In this document: positions 33,867 to 44,444 of the stretch, in pieces
Layout: the number at the start of each line of letters is the position of its first letter
Position numbering within the stretch: position 1 is the first letter of the stretch
From: Thamnidium elegans
Lineage: Eukaryota > Mucoromycota > Mucoromycetes > Mucorales > Mucoraceae
Direction of reading: 5' to 3'
NCBI GenBank assembly: GCA_025201345.1
Contig: JAIXMG010000041.1
Span: 119,887 to 183,886 of the forward strand
Length of the DNA: 64,000 nucleotides
The notes under the pieces: model-generated
Seen by the model: only the letters and a program-made list of their open reading frames with translations
Told to the model about the DNA's origin: nothing
The model's database searches: none
Position numbers and translations under genes: made by a program

Positions 33867-36038
33867 TTATATATAGCTTTGGTATACTGGCATTAAAGCA
33901 AAGGTGAAAAAGACAATCCAAGAAACAAATAACCAAAATGCTGATATTGAGACATAAACATAAGATTTTTTATCTGTCAGTTTGGACCCAATCATGCTCA
34001 AAGCAGCCAACTTTTCTTGCGTGATTTTTTCTAATTGTTCGTTTTCGGCGTGCATGTAAAGTGTCTTTTCATCTTCTTCTTTGTTTTGTACTTCTTGTAA
34101 TCGACGTTGACGTTCTTGTTTATCCGCTTGTAACCAGCCTGATAACGAGACGCGATCCATAAACCAAAAGAGAGCAACAACTAGAGTAGAAAAAGTAGCC
34201 ATGGAAAGGTAAAGGATCATGACACCATTGTATTCTGTTTGTAAATCGGTAATATCATCATGTGGGTCACCGTCGTGAAAAGTTAAATCTTGAACATATC
34301 CCACAAGGACAGACACAATGGTTGTACCAATATTGTTAAAACATTTATGCAATCCCATACCTGTACCAGCAAGTTCATGGGGCAATAATAAAGAGGTAGA
34401 GCTAAGAACTGATACTGGTCCTAATGCTAAAGCAAATGAAAAAATAATCATGCCAATGGCAGGTGTCACCCAAGTATAAGCCAATAAAATCATGGATGTC
34501 ATTAAAATTAATGTTGCGAAAAATACTAAGTTTTTTTGATTAGATAAATTATTTTTTTTTGTTTGTTTTTTCGAAACTTACGAATTGTGATACGTTTACC
34601 GTATTTATGAACTACAATACCCATAATTGGTGCCATTACGATAGGAACAACTTGAGTAAGACTACTTTGATACTATTACAGAGTTTCTTTTTAGCTTTTT
34701 TTCTTCTTCTTTTTTTCTTTTGGGGGGTTCTATTTTGTATACTTACACCAGCCATAACACTAGAGGTATTATATCTAAATTCTACATATTCACTAGATCA
34801 CAGAAATAATAAGAAATTAATTTCCATATATATATATATATATATATATATTTCTACTTACGTTGCAACGTCATCAAAACTACTCAATACACTAGACATA
34901 GTCAATTGAATTAATGGAATCATCCAAAAAGTCTTTGGCAAATAAAATAAAACAGAGTAAGACCATTTAAATGAACGTGACTGTTGTTGAAACGAAGACA
35001 TGATTGAAGAAATATCAGGAACGGGAGTATTTGATTCCAGTTTTTCTTTTGCTTGATGTTCTTGTTTAAATTCATTTTTATAGGTACCGCGATACTGATT
35101 AATTTCTTTACCAGTTTTTGTAGCCAAACCCTTTTTCCACATGACAATCCAGTAAATGGAATTAATTAAGGCACCACCTGCACAAAATATAGTAGCGACA
35201 TGAATTGGCCAAGCGTGAGAGCCAGTAGAATTCAAGATAGGATAAGCGACCATTTTCGCAGCCCATTTGGTTAATCGGGCTACACATAATACAATGCCTA
35301 TAATAATAGCTAATTCTTTATCTCGAAACCAGCGAGATAAAATACCTTCTTGCATGGTCACAATCATACCTCCTCCAAGACCATAAAAAATTTGACCTGT
35401 CATCATACATGGATAACTATTTTTAGTAGCACCAATTGAAACCAATAAACTACCAAAAAAAATAACAAAACTCACAATGGTAGTGGCTCGAATAGGACCG
35501 AGGCTAGAGATATCATCAATGAAGACACCGGCAAGTAACGGTAAAAATGTGTTGACTAATGTGACAGAAGATAAAAGGATACTGAATTGTGTATTATTGA
35601 TGTTCATTTCCTAATGGGCAAAACGGCAAACAAATTCGTTTGGGATCAGTTTATCCGATAATTTTTTTTTTTTTTTTTTTTTGTAGCACAGAAAAAAAAA
35701 ATAACTTACAGATTTTAGTGTTGTTTTTAATGTTCCAAGCGTTGCCTCGAGGTAATGACAACCCACTGCGTCAAACAAATAAATAAGGTACATCCACTTT
35801 TTTTGGCTCATAAATTAAATTTGTCAATTAGCTTACCTGGTAAAGAAAGCATACAGAGTAAAACTAGTATTTTCATTTTCCAACTAGCGTTCATGGCAGC
35901 TTGATCTTTGGAATTCAGTGATGTTAAAGTGGAATGTCGACGAGAGGAATTCATTTTACTGCTACGACCATCATACTGTAGCTCAGACTGTGCTGCGTTA
36001 TGATTTGTAGGAAACAAGTCATCGTGTATTGAATTCAT
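33867..36038 (-). CDS. MFS transporter resembling lysosomal MFSD1
   Basis: MFSD1-type carriers export dipeptides from lysosomes; the fungal role is not established. About six exons on the minus strand from ATG 36038 (MNSIHDDLFPTNHN). A polar N-terminal region of about 45 residues is followed by TM1 and then SHYLEATLGTLKTTLK. A long exon follows with MNINNTQFSILLSSVTLVNT, LLAGVFIDDISSLGPIRATT, IFYGLGGGMIVTMQEGILSR, WFRDKELAIIIGIVL and a charged central loop. The C-terminal half follows with SSVMAGYQSSLTQVVPIVMA, VVHKYGKR, HELAGTGMGLHKCFNNIG and a charged loop near the end. The protein closes on two hydrophobic segments. The tandem glycines (YGLGGGM) and WF-x-[DG]-KEL are the features that suggest MFSD1. 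The substrate is unknown; total length is about 600 residues. Confidence 0.82.
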
Positions 36039-36608
36039 AATAATAATAATAATAAATTAGAAGGAAGAGAAAGAAAGGTTGGTAAACATTGTTGAACCTG
36101 AATAGGCTACAAACATTACTTATAGTCGTTCCGCCTCTCAATTCATCGGATTTTTAAACTTTATTTGGTCACAGAAGGTAAAATAACAATAATCGAATGT
36201 GTTTACTATTTACTTAAAAATAGGACTTTATTATTATTATAGAATGGGAAATAATTTAAGGTAGCATACATTGTAATGTTGATAGGTAAGATACTATGCA
36301 AGATTGAAGTGCAGTTATTTTGTTTATAGGGCAGTAAAACGATCATACATGCCAACTTATCCAATCGAATATGAAGTAAATCATTCGTCGTATAGTTACC
36401 CGAAGGGCCCCCAAAGACATAAATGAAATGCCAAAGTTTAAAAAGGTACAAGCACGCCATAGCAACTAACATTTTACATGGGATGCTTTAGCAACGAAAA
36501 TTTATCCAAGTAGTATCATAGTAACATCGATTTAGTTTTAAACTTTAATCAAGCATATCATAGCAAACCTTAATCAAAGCGTATAATAGCAACAACCTTC
36601 TATTTTGC

Positions 36609-36645
<37 letters not shown>

Positions 36646-36848
36646 TAATACCGCATAACTTTACCATTATCGCTGTGAAATATATTTCGTTCTTTATAAA
36701 TAAGCGAATATACAAAACTTAAAAAAAAAAAAAGCATAAATAAGTTCTCTTTACCCATCACGTGGATTTAATTACAATTATTAAAAATTTATTAAAGGTT
36801 CCCCTTCTTTTTTTATTCATCATCTTTTTAGTTATTTTTTCACATCAC
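36039..36848. other. Divergent intergenic region with poly(A) and TATA box
   Basis: An A33 run (36610-36642) lies about 240 bp upstream of the GDSL esterase gene, and a TATAAATAAG box (36695-36704) about 145 bp upstream of its ATG. The rest is AT-rich with no supported gene. Confidence 0.6.
36695..36704 (+). promoter_or_regulatory. TATA box of the GDSL esterase gene
   Basis: TATAAATAAG on the sense strand, about 145 bp before the ATG at 36849, the likeliest core promoter for this gene. Confidence 0.5.
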
Positions 36849-38129
36849 ATGAAGATTAGTATAATTGCCATTGCAGCGATTCAGTTACCCATACTTACAT
36901 TTGCTGCTACCGTAAAAAACCTGGTTATATTTGGTGACTCGAATTCAGGTAAGCGTCTTAATAAATATATGTGTTATTTATAGACTAATTTTTTTTTTTC
37001 CTTTGCAGATGTTGGTAATGGTCAAAGGTGGTCCAATGGACCTTTATGGAACGAGTACTTGACAGCAGCATGGAACGCATCGTTATATAATTTTGCGTAT
37101 AGTGGATCAGTATGTGATAGTAACATGTATAATTCAATTGCTAAAGAAGATAGAGTACCTAGTTTAAAAGATCAAATGGAAGCTTATTATAATTTAAAGT
37201 TGGATTTAAAGCCAGAGGAAACTGTTTATGGGTTTTGGTTTGGAGTACAAGATATCTATGAAATGTCAAAGCGACATGGAAAACAAGAACCTGATTATAA
37301 AGAAATTACGGACTGCATTGGACAACAACTTGTAAGTACAAAATGTAATAATACATATTTAGACTTATTAAATTTTTATTAATAGAGAATTGCACGAAAA
37401 TCATTCTTATCAGATAGATTTATTGTGCTAAATATTGCACCATTAGGACATATGCCCTATTATCAAGGTAGTAACGTAGCAATGAACCGAAGCCAAGCAT
37501 CTGTCGAAATTAATCGTGGATTGGAAAAAGATATAGCCAACCTTAATAAACATCATCACGCTTTAGAAATGGATTACCTTGATATTCATTCGTTATTAAA
37601 TGATATTGTGATAGATCCTACTACTTTTGGTTTTAAAAACTCATCAGCCCCTTACCTCGATAGTTGCGATAATCGACCAGAATGCAAAGGCCAAGTAAAA
37701 GATTATATTTGGTGGGACAAGACTCATTTCACAACATCATTCCATAAATTAATTGCTACTAGTATTATTGAAGCGGAATCTTATATGCCAAAAATAGAGA
37801 TGACAAGTACATTGGAAGATCAATTAAAAAATTCAAAATCTAAATTTCGTTCCAAAAAGTACACTGTTAAAACATCGAATAATGGAGTATTGGAGGAAGT
37901 AGCTAGACTATATGATGTTGCAAAATCAGTACCTGCTCAGCCTTCTCAACCTCCGTTAGAAGAAGACGAATTGGAATATGAAATGGAAACAATTAACCAT
38001 AACAATACTTTTGCTGGATTGTTTATCATTTTATTACTTATCGGTATTGTTGCTTGTATTAAATTCCCAAGCCTTCGTTTCCATCATGGTCGTGGAAAAT
38101 TTATACCCGTAAGAAACGAAGAATTATAA
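36849..38129 (+). CDS. Membrane-anchored GDSL/SGNH esterase or lipase
   Basis: A secreted-pathway ester hydrolase of the SGNH fold. Exons 36849-36948, 37009-37331 and 37386-38129 join in phase for 388 residues. The start MKISIIAIAAIQLPILTFAA is a signal peptide; an in-frame ATG at 36762 would add a second hydrophobic stretch and is less likely. Catalytic blocks: VIFGDSNSDVGNG (block I Ser, split by intron 1), GFWFGVQDIYE (the block III position, where the family has G-x-N-D), VLNIAPLGHMP, and WWDKTHFTTSFHK (Asp and His of block V). After a charged linker, a hydrophobic segment (FAGLFIILLLIGIVACI) near residues 350-370 and a basic tail give a type I anchor. Block III has Gln at the usual Asn. 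Substrate unknown. Confidence 0.86.
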
Positions 38130-38693
38130 AGACTATTGTTTCTTTTTCTTTACAAAAAAGCATGTGTGTATATAGAAGCTTCTCTCTCTCTCTCTCTCTC
38201 TTTCTCTTTCTCTCTCTGTCAGAATAGATTTTATAAAATAATTTATAGTTAAAAAAAAAAAATTTAAAAAAGTAAATGTTGTTGTCGATCTCGAATAAAG
38301 ATAGACAATAAAGTTTTCAGGGTCCTTGTATTACGCTTCAATGGTAGAAGGGTTTCTTTATTTCCTTTTTTTTTTATTTGTTCGCCTAATATAGTATGTC
38401 TATATGTACAGAAAGAAAAAAAAAAGTATATATAATACTTTATAACTTACAACTACTTCCATCTATAAAGCATCTATTTTTTTTTATAAATAAGTAAAAA
38501 CTTTATTAAATTCTAAACAGGTAAAAAACTCGATTTCATTTATAATAATAACAATATTCTTAATTATTTAAGAACAATATACTGTATTACTTTACTAGCA
38601 TACTGATATAAATAACTACATTTTTTTTTTCGTCTAGTTTATTGTCTTTTGAATATATATTTTTTTTTTCGCTTTAAAAAAAAAAAAAAACCT
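38130..38693. other. 3' flank of the GDSL gene and homeobox promoter
   Basis: Contains a (CT)n run at about 38180-38217 and T- and A-rich tracts up to the homeobox ATG. No gene is supported. Confidence 0.55.
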
Positions 38694-40415
38694 ATGTCAA
38701 TCTTCAACGCAAAGCAACCCTTGTATGGACACGAAGAGTTAAACACTCAAGATATGAAAACGACTCACATGTATTTTGAGCCTTTAGCAGCCTTGTCACC
38801 CTTTTCTTCTTCCTCACCTGATGACTCTGATATGCAGTTTTCATATGATGATCTCAGTAACTCGTTTGGAGATACCCGTTTAAATGAATTTCAAGACTTT
38901 CAAGATGATGACAATGCTCCTCCTTCTATTGCAAGTATTTCTCTAGACCAACTTCTTCGTAATTTTCCTGATTTACCTTCATTTATTCAACATCCTCTCT
39001 TTCATTTCTTTTCTGATATTTGGCTTGACTTTCAAAAATATACAGCATTAGCAAAAGAACCAAGTAATCGTAGCTACGTTCAAACTTGGCTTACTTCAAC
39101 TGCACTTCAAATCCATTATCTTATGGTCACGTTGGTCAAAAGCTCAGCTGAACATGAAGACCCTGAATCTAGTTCACGTAAATTATTTTCTGCTTTTAGA
39201 AGACTCAAGGATCGTATTGAAATTATGCATCAAGTATTTGAAATTATTGAAAGAGGTCGTATGCTAGGTCAAAGCCCTACAGAAGCTATTGCACCTTTAG
39301 TAGACGCGGCTGTTAAAATTCGAAAAGATGTATCTTTTTTTGAACATTCTACCGCAATGATTCCAGTGATTGATAAAGACGAGGTTAACTTGGTGCGTCC
39401 TGACCAAGTAAGTATGACAGACCTAAATAGTCATGTGATGGACACATATAACTTGATGCCGTATAACGACTCTTCAACCACTGCTGCAAATAACCTTATA
39501 CATACTACAGGATTTCAACAGGATTCAAGTAATATGAACCCGATCCATGCATCTAATTTTTATATTCAGCCTTCTTGGATACATTTTCATGATGGGTCTT
39601 TACCAGTTACACCTTCGCAAAGTGTAGTTCAATATAATCAATTTATGTCTTTACCTACTTCTCCCACGTGCCCACAAGAAGTTTATTCGGTGGAGCAACC
39701 TACTTGTACACCGTGCAATTCAGTTCAAGACATGACCTTATCGCCATACCAATCTAATTCACCGCTTAATACTATCAGTGAAGTCAATCCTTCAGAGGAT
39801 GGTGATTATGATATGGATTTAGATGATGATGATGTAAGCAGTGCTGCTGTTAAAGAAGAATACGATGATGAATATGTCGTTTCGGATGTAGACGATGAAG
39901 ATTGGAAAGAAACTAAAACTAGGAGAAGAAGTAAACGTACCTTAGTTTTACAGGCTAGAAGATCTTGTCGTAAAGCTAAAATTAATGTGGTCACAACTAA
40001 AGATGAAAGACCTGTGGTGTTTGAAAGACAATATATCCGTCGTACAGCTACCTCTTATGATTCCGAAACAACACATTATCTAAAATCAATCTTTTTTGAT
40101 ATCTATAGTAGTCGTGATAAACTAACCAAAGATCAACGTCGTCAAGTACAACGTGAAACTGGATTAAAGCCTAGAAATATTACGTATTGGTTTTCAAATC
40201 ATAAACGTCGCTTTCAAAATTCTTTATTGGTGTTCAAAAAGATTGTTAATGAAAGTAAAGGAGCTGTTAAGAATTATAATGACTTTTTATTATGGAGAAG
40301 ATCACGTGGATTATCAGAAGAAGTATTAGAAAATGAACATTTACAAATTTTAGATAGTCTTGACCACAGTCAAGACGAAGACGATGACGATGAAGAAGAA
40401 GTTACAGTAAAATAA
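38694..40415 (+). CDS. Homeodomain transcription factor
   Basis: A single-exon protein of 573 residues from ATG 38694 (MSIFNAKQPLYGHEELN). An in-frame upstream ATG at 38649 would add only a Phe/Lys low-complexity stretch. The homeodomain lies near residues 455-515: YLKSIFFDIYSSRDKLTKDQ, then RRQVQRETGLKPRNITYWFS and NHKRRFQNSL. Helix 3 keeps the W-F-x-N-x-[KR] signature (WFSNHKRR). A basic stretch (KTRRRSKR) precedes it and may be a nuclear localisation signal. The N-terminal region has an acidic Ser/Asp part and a helical domain (DQLLRNFPDLPSFIQHPLFH onward). A very acidic segment near 385-410 and an acidic C-terminus (EDDDDEEE) resemble activation domains. Target genes are unknown. It is more divergent than typical TALE proteins. 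Confidence 0.9.
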   Translation: MSIFNAKQPLYGHEELNTQDMKTTHMYFEPLAALSPFSSSSPDDSDMQFSYDDLSNSFGDTRLNEFQDFQDDDNAPPSIASISLDQLLRNFPDLPSFIQHPLFHFFSDIWLDFQKYTALAKEPSNRSYVQTWLTSTALQIHYLMVTLVKSSAEHEDPESSSRKLFSAFRRLKDRIEIMHQVFEIIERGRMLGQSPTEAIAPLVDAAVKIRKDVSFFEHSTAMIPVIDKDEVNLVRPDQVSMTDLNSHVMDTYNLMPYNDSSTTAANNLIHTTGFQQDSSNMNPIHASNFYIQPSWIHFHDGSLPVTPSQSVVQYNQFMSLPTSPTCPQEVYSVEQPTCTPCNSVQDMTLSPYQSNSPLNTISEVNPSEDGDYDMDLDDDDVSSAAVKEEYDDEYVVSDVDDEDWKETKTRRRSKRTLVLQARRSCRKAKINVVTTKDERPVVFERQYIRRTATSYDSETTHYLKSIFFDIYSSRDKLTKDQRRQVQRETGLKPRNITYWFSNHKRRFQNSLLVFKKIVNESKGAVKNYNDFLLWRRSRGLSEEVLENEHLQILDSLDHSQDEDDDDEEEVTVK

Positions 40416-40804
40416 AGTTTTGAAAAAAATAAATAATAAAATAGTCCAATCAAATTTAGTCTTTAAGAATCATGTATTTATCTTTATTTAGTGTCATGTG
40501 AGTTGTATAAACAGTAGAAATAATTTACAGCATTTAACACATGGAATCAATGATAGGGACTTATTTGCTTATTATTTCTTTCAACGTTGTCAATTTTTAC
40601 TAGGCGATTGGAACATAATATTATATGTAATTGAGTAACTAAGCATATGAAATACGTGTTCTCATACATCACATGCGTATAAATAGAATCTATATCCCTC
40701 ACCCCTTATTTTTTAAAAGAATAGAAACTTTCTCCTGACAAAAACCGACTTTTTTTATTTAAAATAAAAAAAGGAAAGCTTGTTGTATATATCATTTACT
40801 TTTC

Positions 40805-40839
<35 letters not shown>

Positions 40840-40847
40840 TAGTAATA
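40416..40847. other. Betaine-lipid synthase promoter region
   Basis: A TATAAATAG box lies at 40678-40686 and a long T run (about 40811-40839) ends nine bases before the ATG. No gene is present. Confidence 0.6.
40678..40686 (+). promoter_or_regulatory. TATA box upstream of betaine-lipid synthase
   Basis: TATAAATAG on the sense strand, 162 bp before the ATG at 40848. A plausible core promoter, judged by motif and position alone. Confidence 0.45.
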
Positions 40848-43450
40848 ATGAAATTTCAACAAGATATTTTATATTTACCGCTATCACTAAGGTTATCTTG
40901 TATACCTGTTTCTTTAATCTGTATTTACTTGGTCCAATTACAGACGCGATTTTTTAGCGTATTTCATAATGATCAATACCAACATTGGTTGATGATATGT
41001 GCTTATAGTACTACTGCTATCGCTATGTCATGTTTATTTGTTTGGGATCGAATTGGCACACCACTCAAGTTTATGTATTCATGTTTCTTTAAGCGTATTG
41101 GGGACCATGGAAATGATCAACAAAGTCGTCTCGAATCGTTTTATCAAGACCAAGCAGAAAGTAAGTCCTTTATTTGATACTATATATACTTATGCATGTA
41201 CAACCTAACTCCGTCTAGTTTACGATAATTCGCGTGGTGCGTTATTAAGAGGTCGTAAAACCATGTTAAAATTATGTGCTGCTCAATTAAAAGAACAAAT
41301 GGCTACAGGCTATATGAACAAGAAGCCTATTTGGGTTGATCTTGGTGGTGGTACCGGTTGGAATATTGAAATGATGAATGAATCCTTTCCTATCGATAGG
41401 TTTGAAAAAGTTATCTTGGTTGATTTAACTCCTTCACTTTGTCAAGTAGCTCAAAAGAGATTCGAGAGTAGAGGTTGGAAAAATGTGGTGGTACTTTGTC
41501 AAGATGCTTCCGGGTTTCAAGTACCTGGTTTAGAAGACGCTTTAGAGGGACGCGTTGGACTAGTTACTGTTTCTTATGCGCGTAAAGTTGTTTATACATT
41601 AACTTTAAATTTCTAAATCAAGGTCTCACGATTTTATTTTTTAATAGTATCTATGATGGATAATTATCATCCTGTTGTCGATCGTATTCAATCTTTATTG
41701 TCTCCTGAAGGTATTGTTGGTGTAGTAGACTTTTATGTATCAGGTAAAAGTAACGCACCAGCTGAATCTTGGTCTCCACAACAAAACAGACAATGTAATT
41801 GGTTCACAAGACACTTTTGGCACGCTTGGTTTGAATTGGATCATATTCATTTAGAACCTGGACGTCGTGATTACTTGGAATATAAGTTTGGAACTATAAA
41901 ATCTTTAAACCGCCGTAATCATTTTATTGTACCTTATTTGATTCAAATGCCTTATTACGTTTGGTTAGGTTGTTCTAATGCACGTCAACCTGAACTAGTA
42001 AATTTGGTAGATATACCAGATGATACGGATAGTGTTGTTAGTGGATATAGTCAAAGATCTTCTACCAGTTCTTTAACTAGACGACAAAATTCTTTCTCAC
42101 ACCAAAATAAGCAATGGAGATTGGATTATCAACCAAATTTACCTTGTCATACTCAATTTAGATCATATATTTATGCTTTTACTTGGGAGGACCCACGTGT
42201 GGATCTGCAATACTTGCATCTTTCGAAAGATGATGTCATGTTTGTGATCACGTCAGCTGGTGACAACGCTTTAGAGTATGCATTACAGGCACAACCTAAA
42301 AGGATACATTGTATTGATATGAATCCTTGTCAAGTAAAGAGCTTTTACATGTATAATTTTTTTTTTTTTTTACTAAATGATTTTTTATAGAACCATTTAT
42401 TAGAATTAAAACTAGCAGGTATCACTTCACTTGAATATAATGACTTTTGGAAGATGTTTGGAGACGGTCATCATCCTCATTTCTCTACCTTATTACATGA
42501 TTTGATCTCACCTAATTTAAGTTCGTATGCGTTCCAATACTGGAGTCAACATCAAGACCGGTTCCATCACAAGTTTTATAAGACAGGATACTCTGGTTTA
42601 GCGCTATCGATTTTGGAATGGTGGATTCGTATGCAAGGGTTAGGAAAGGATATAGATGCAATGACTAGTGCAAGTACCATTGAAGAGCAGGTTAAAGTAT
42701 GGCAAACAAAGATTCGACCCGCCATCTTTTCCCCAATGATTCAAAAGATCTTACACAATCCCATGTTTTTATGGAACGCGCTTGGTGGTAAGTTCTTTTT
42801 GATTTTTGATCTATGTAGTTCTAAAACCATTGTTCTGTTTTTCGTATAGTTCCTATCAATCAGATGAATATGTTTTTAAAAGAGTGTACTACACAAGAGT
42901 ATATTGAGAACACATTGGATCCTATAACATCTCATTCTTTGTTTAGTGAGGACCAGTACTTTTATTACCTTTGTTTGAAACAACGATACAGTCATAGTAG
43001 CTGTCCATCATATCTCACAAAAGACGGGTTTAATAAATTAAAGGTAAAGTGTATACTTAAAAAGAAAAAGATCTATACACGATTTAACTTTCTATATAAA
43101 TTTAGACTTCAGGAGCTCTTAATTCGTTTAGATTACATACGGAATCTATTTTGGATGCACTTCGATCTATGCAAGAAAATTACTTGACTCGATTGGTAGT
43201 CATGGATCATATGGATTGGTTTGACCCAGAATCCTGTGAAGAACTGGATCAAGAGATTATAGAAATGAAACGTACGTTACAGAGCGGTGGCCAGGTTTAT
43301 TGGCGTAGTGCAGGTACACAACCGTGGTATAATGCATTGTTTGAAAAACACGGATTTGTTCGTATCGAAGCTTTAGGTGTTCGACGTTCGGGTCAAGCTA
43401 TTGATCGTGTCAATATGTATGCTAGTTTTTATAGAGCGACCAAGCCATAA
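40848..43450 (+). CDS. bta1: Betaine-lipid (DGTS) synthase
   Basis: Bta1 makes the phosphorus-free membrane lipid diacylglyceryl-trimethylhomoserine from diacylglycerol and S-adenosylmethionine, replacing phosphatidylcholine under phosphate shortage. Six exons; hydrophobic N-terminal segments (residues about 10-80) suggest ER anchoring. Then a SAM-dependent methyltransferase (BtaB-like) with WVDLGGGTGWNIEMM and an LSMMDNYHPVVDRI strand. A linker and the 3-amino-3-carboxypropyl transferase (BtaA-like) half follow: YAFTWEDPRVDLQYLHLS, VITSAGDNALEYALQ, IHCIDMNPCQNHLLELKLAG, HHKFYKTGYSGLALS and the C-terminal VYWRSAGTQPWYNALFEKHG. The methyltransferase-first order is, as I recall, the fungal arrangement, opposite to green algae. 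Introns at 41161, 41584, 42334, 42788 and 43044 close in phase by family fit. Intact. Confidence 0.95.
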
Positions 43451-44444
43451 TTGCGGTTTACAATTCTATTTTAACAATAAATAATAAGTATGTTCATCAA
43501 ATACGACCGAAGGGGTTTTATTTTTCACCTGTCAAACAGTTCATTTTCGCGTCCCTTTTTTTTTTTTTTCCTTAGTAACTTCATATCCCGAATACTCGCT
43601 GTTTATCTATTTTAACCTTAAATATACGGTAGTACTATTTACAAAATATAAACCAGTGTATACAGTTTCCCATAAAAGAAAGTTGGGGAGCAGTTACACA
43701 TTACTACTAATAAGCGCAACCCGATATTTTATTAACTTCCATTGACCACTTTTTTTTTTCTTAAAAAAAAAAAAATGTAACAAACGTCATAAAAAAATAA
43801 AAAATATTTACTTGAATCAAAAATAAACTAAATATATGAAACTATAACGAACTTAATCTGGAATAGAATAGAAAGCATTTACTCATCATTAAATATAAAG
43901 TACTTATATCGAAGAAAACTCGGAAACCGGAAACAATGACAAAACTTAAATAAGTAGATTAGATTGTCGCTAACCTTATTTGCTAAGCGGGATCCTTTCA
44001 AACAATCAGGAACCCCCCTTCGCGTTTACGATCCTATATAACTTCTAAGGAGAGACCGAAGTTTGATAAAGAAGTTTATTAAATAATATTTTGAAGGGAT
44101 AATTGCGGTATATATAGTACCTCTTTTCGGAAGCGCTGTAGTTTCTTAAGCTTCTATTCGTTTCATAGCTACCTGTTGCCATACAATCTAGATAGTATAC
44201 TGTAACAATTTAAGATTGCCATGAAAACAAAGTTGACGGCGGACTTGTTAGAACGGAGTCACGGCCTCTAGCAAAGGCCAACCAATCAATCAAAGAGACA
44301 AGTAAAGAATGCTTGAAGAATCGGATGTTTGTATGCTTGGTGTTACTAGATTTGACCCCGCTTTAAAAAAGACCTTTTTTTTTTTAGTCCCATAATTTCT
44401 TTTTTCTTTACACAAAATTTTTTTTGAAAAAAAAAAAAAAACTA
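43451..44444. other. Intergenic stretch
   Basis: About 1 kb of AT-rich sequence between two plus-strand genes, with T and A runs near 43558-43571, 43750-43773 and 44369-44440. No gene, RNA or remnant was recognised. Confidence 0.55.
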
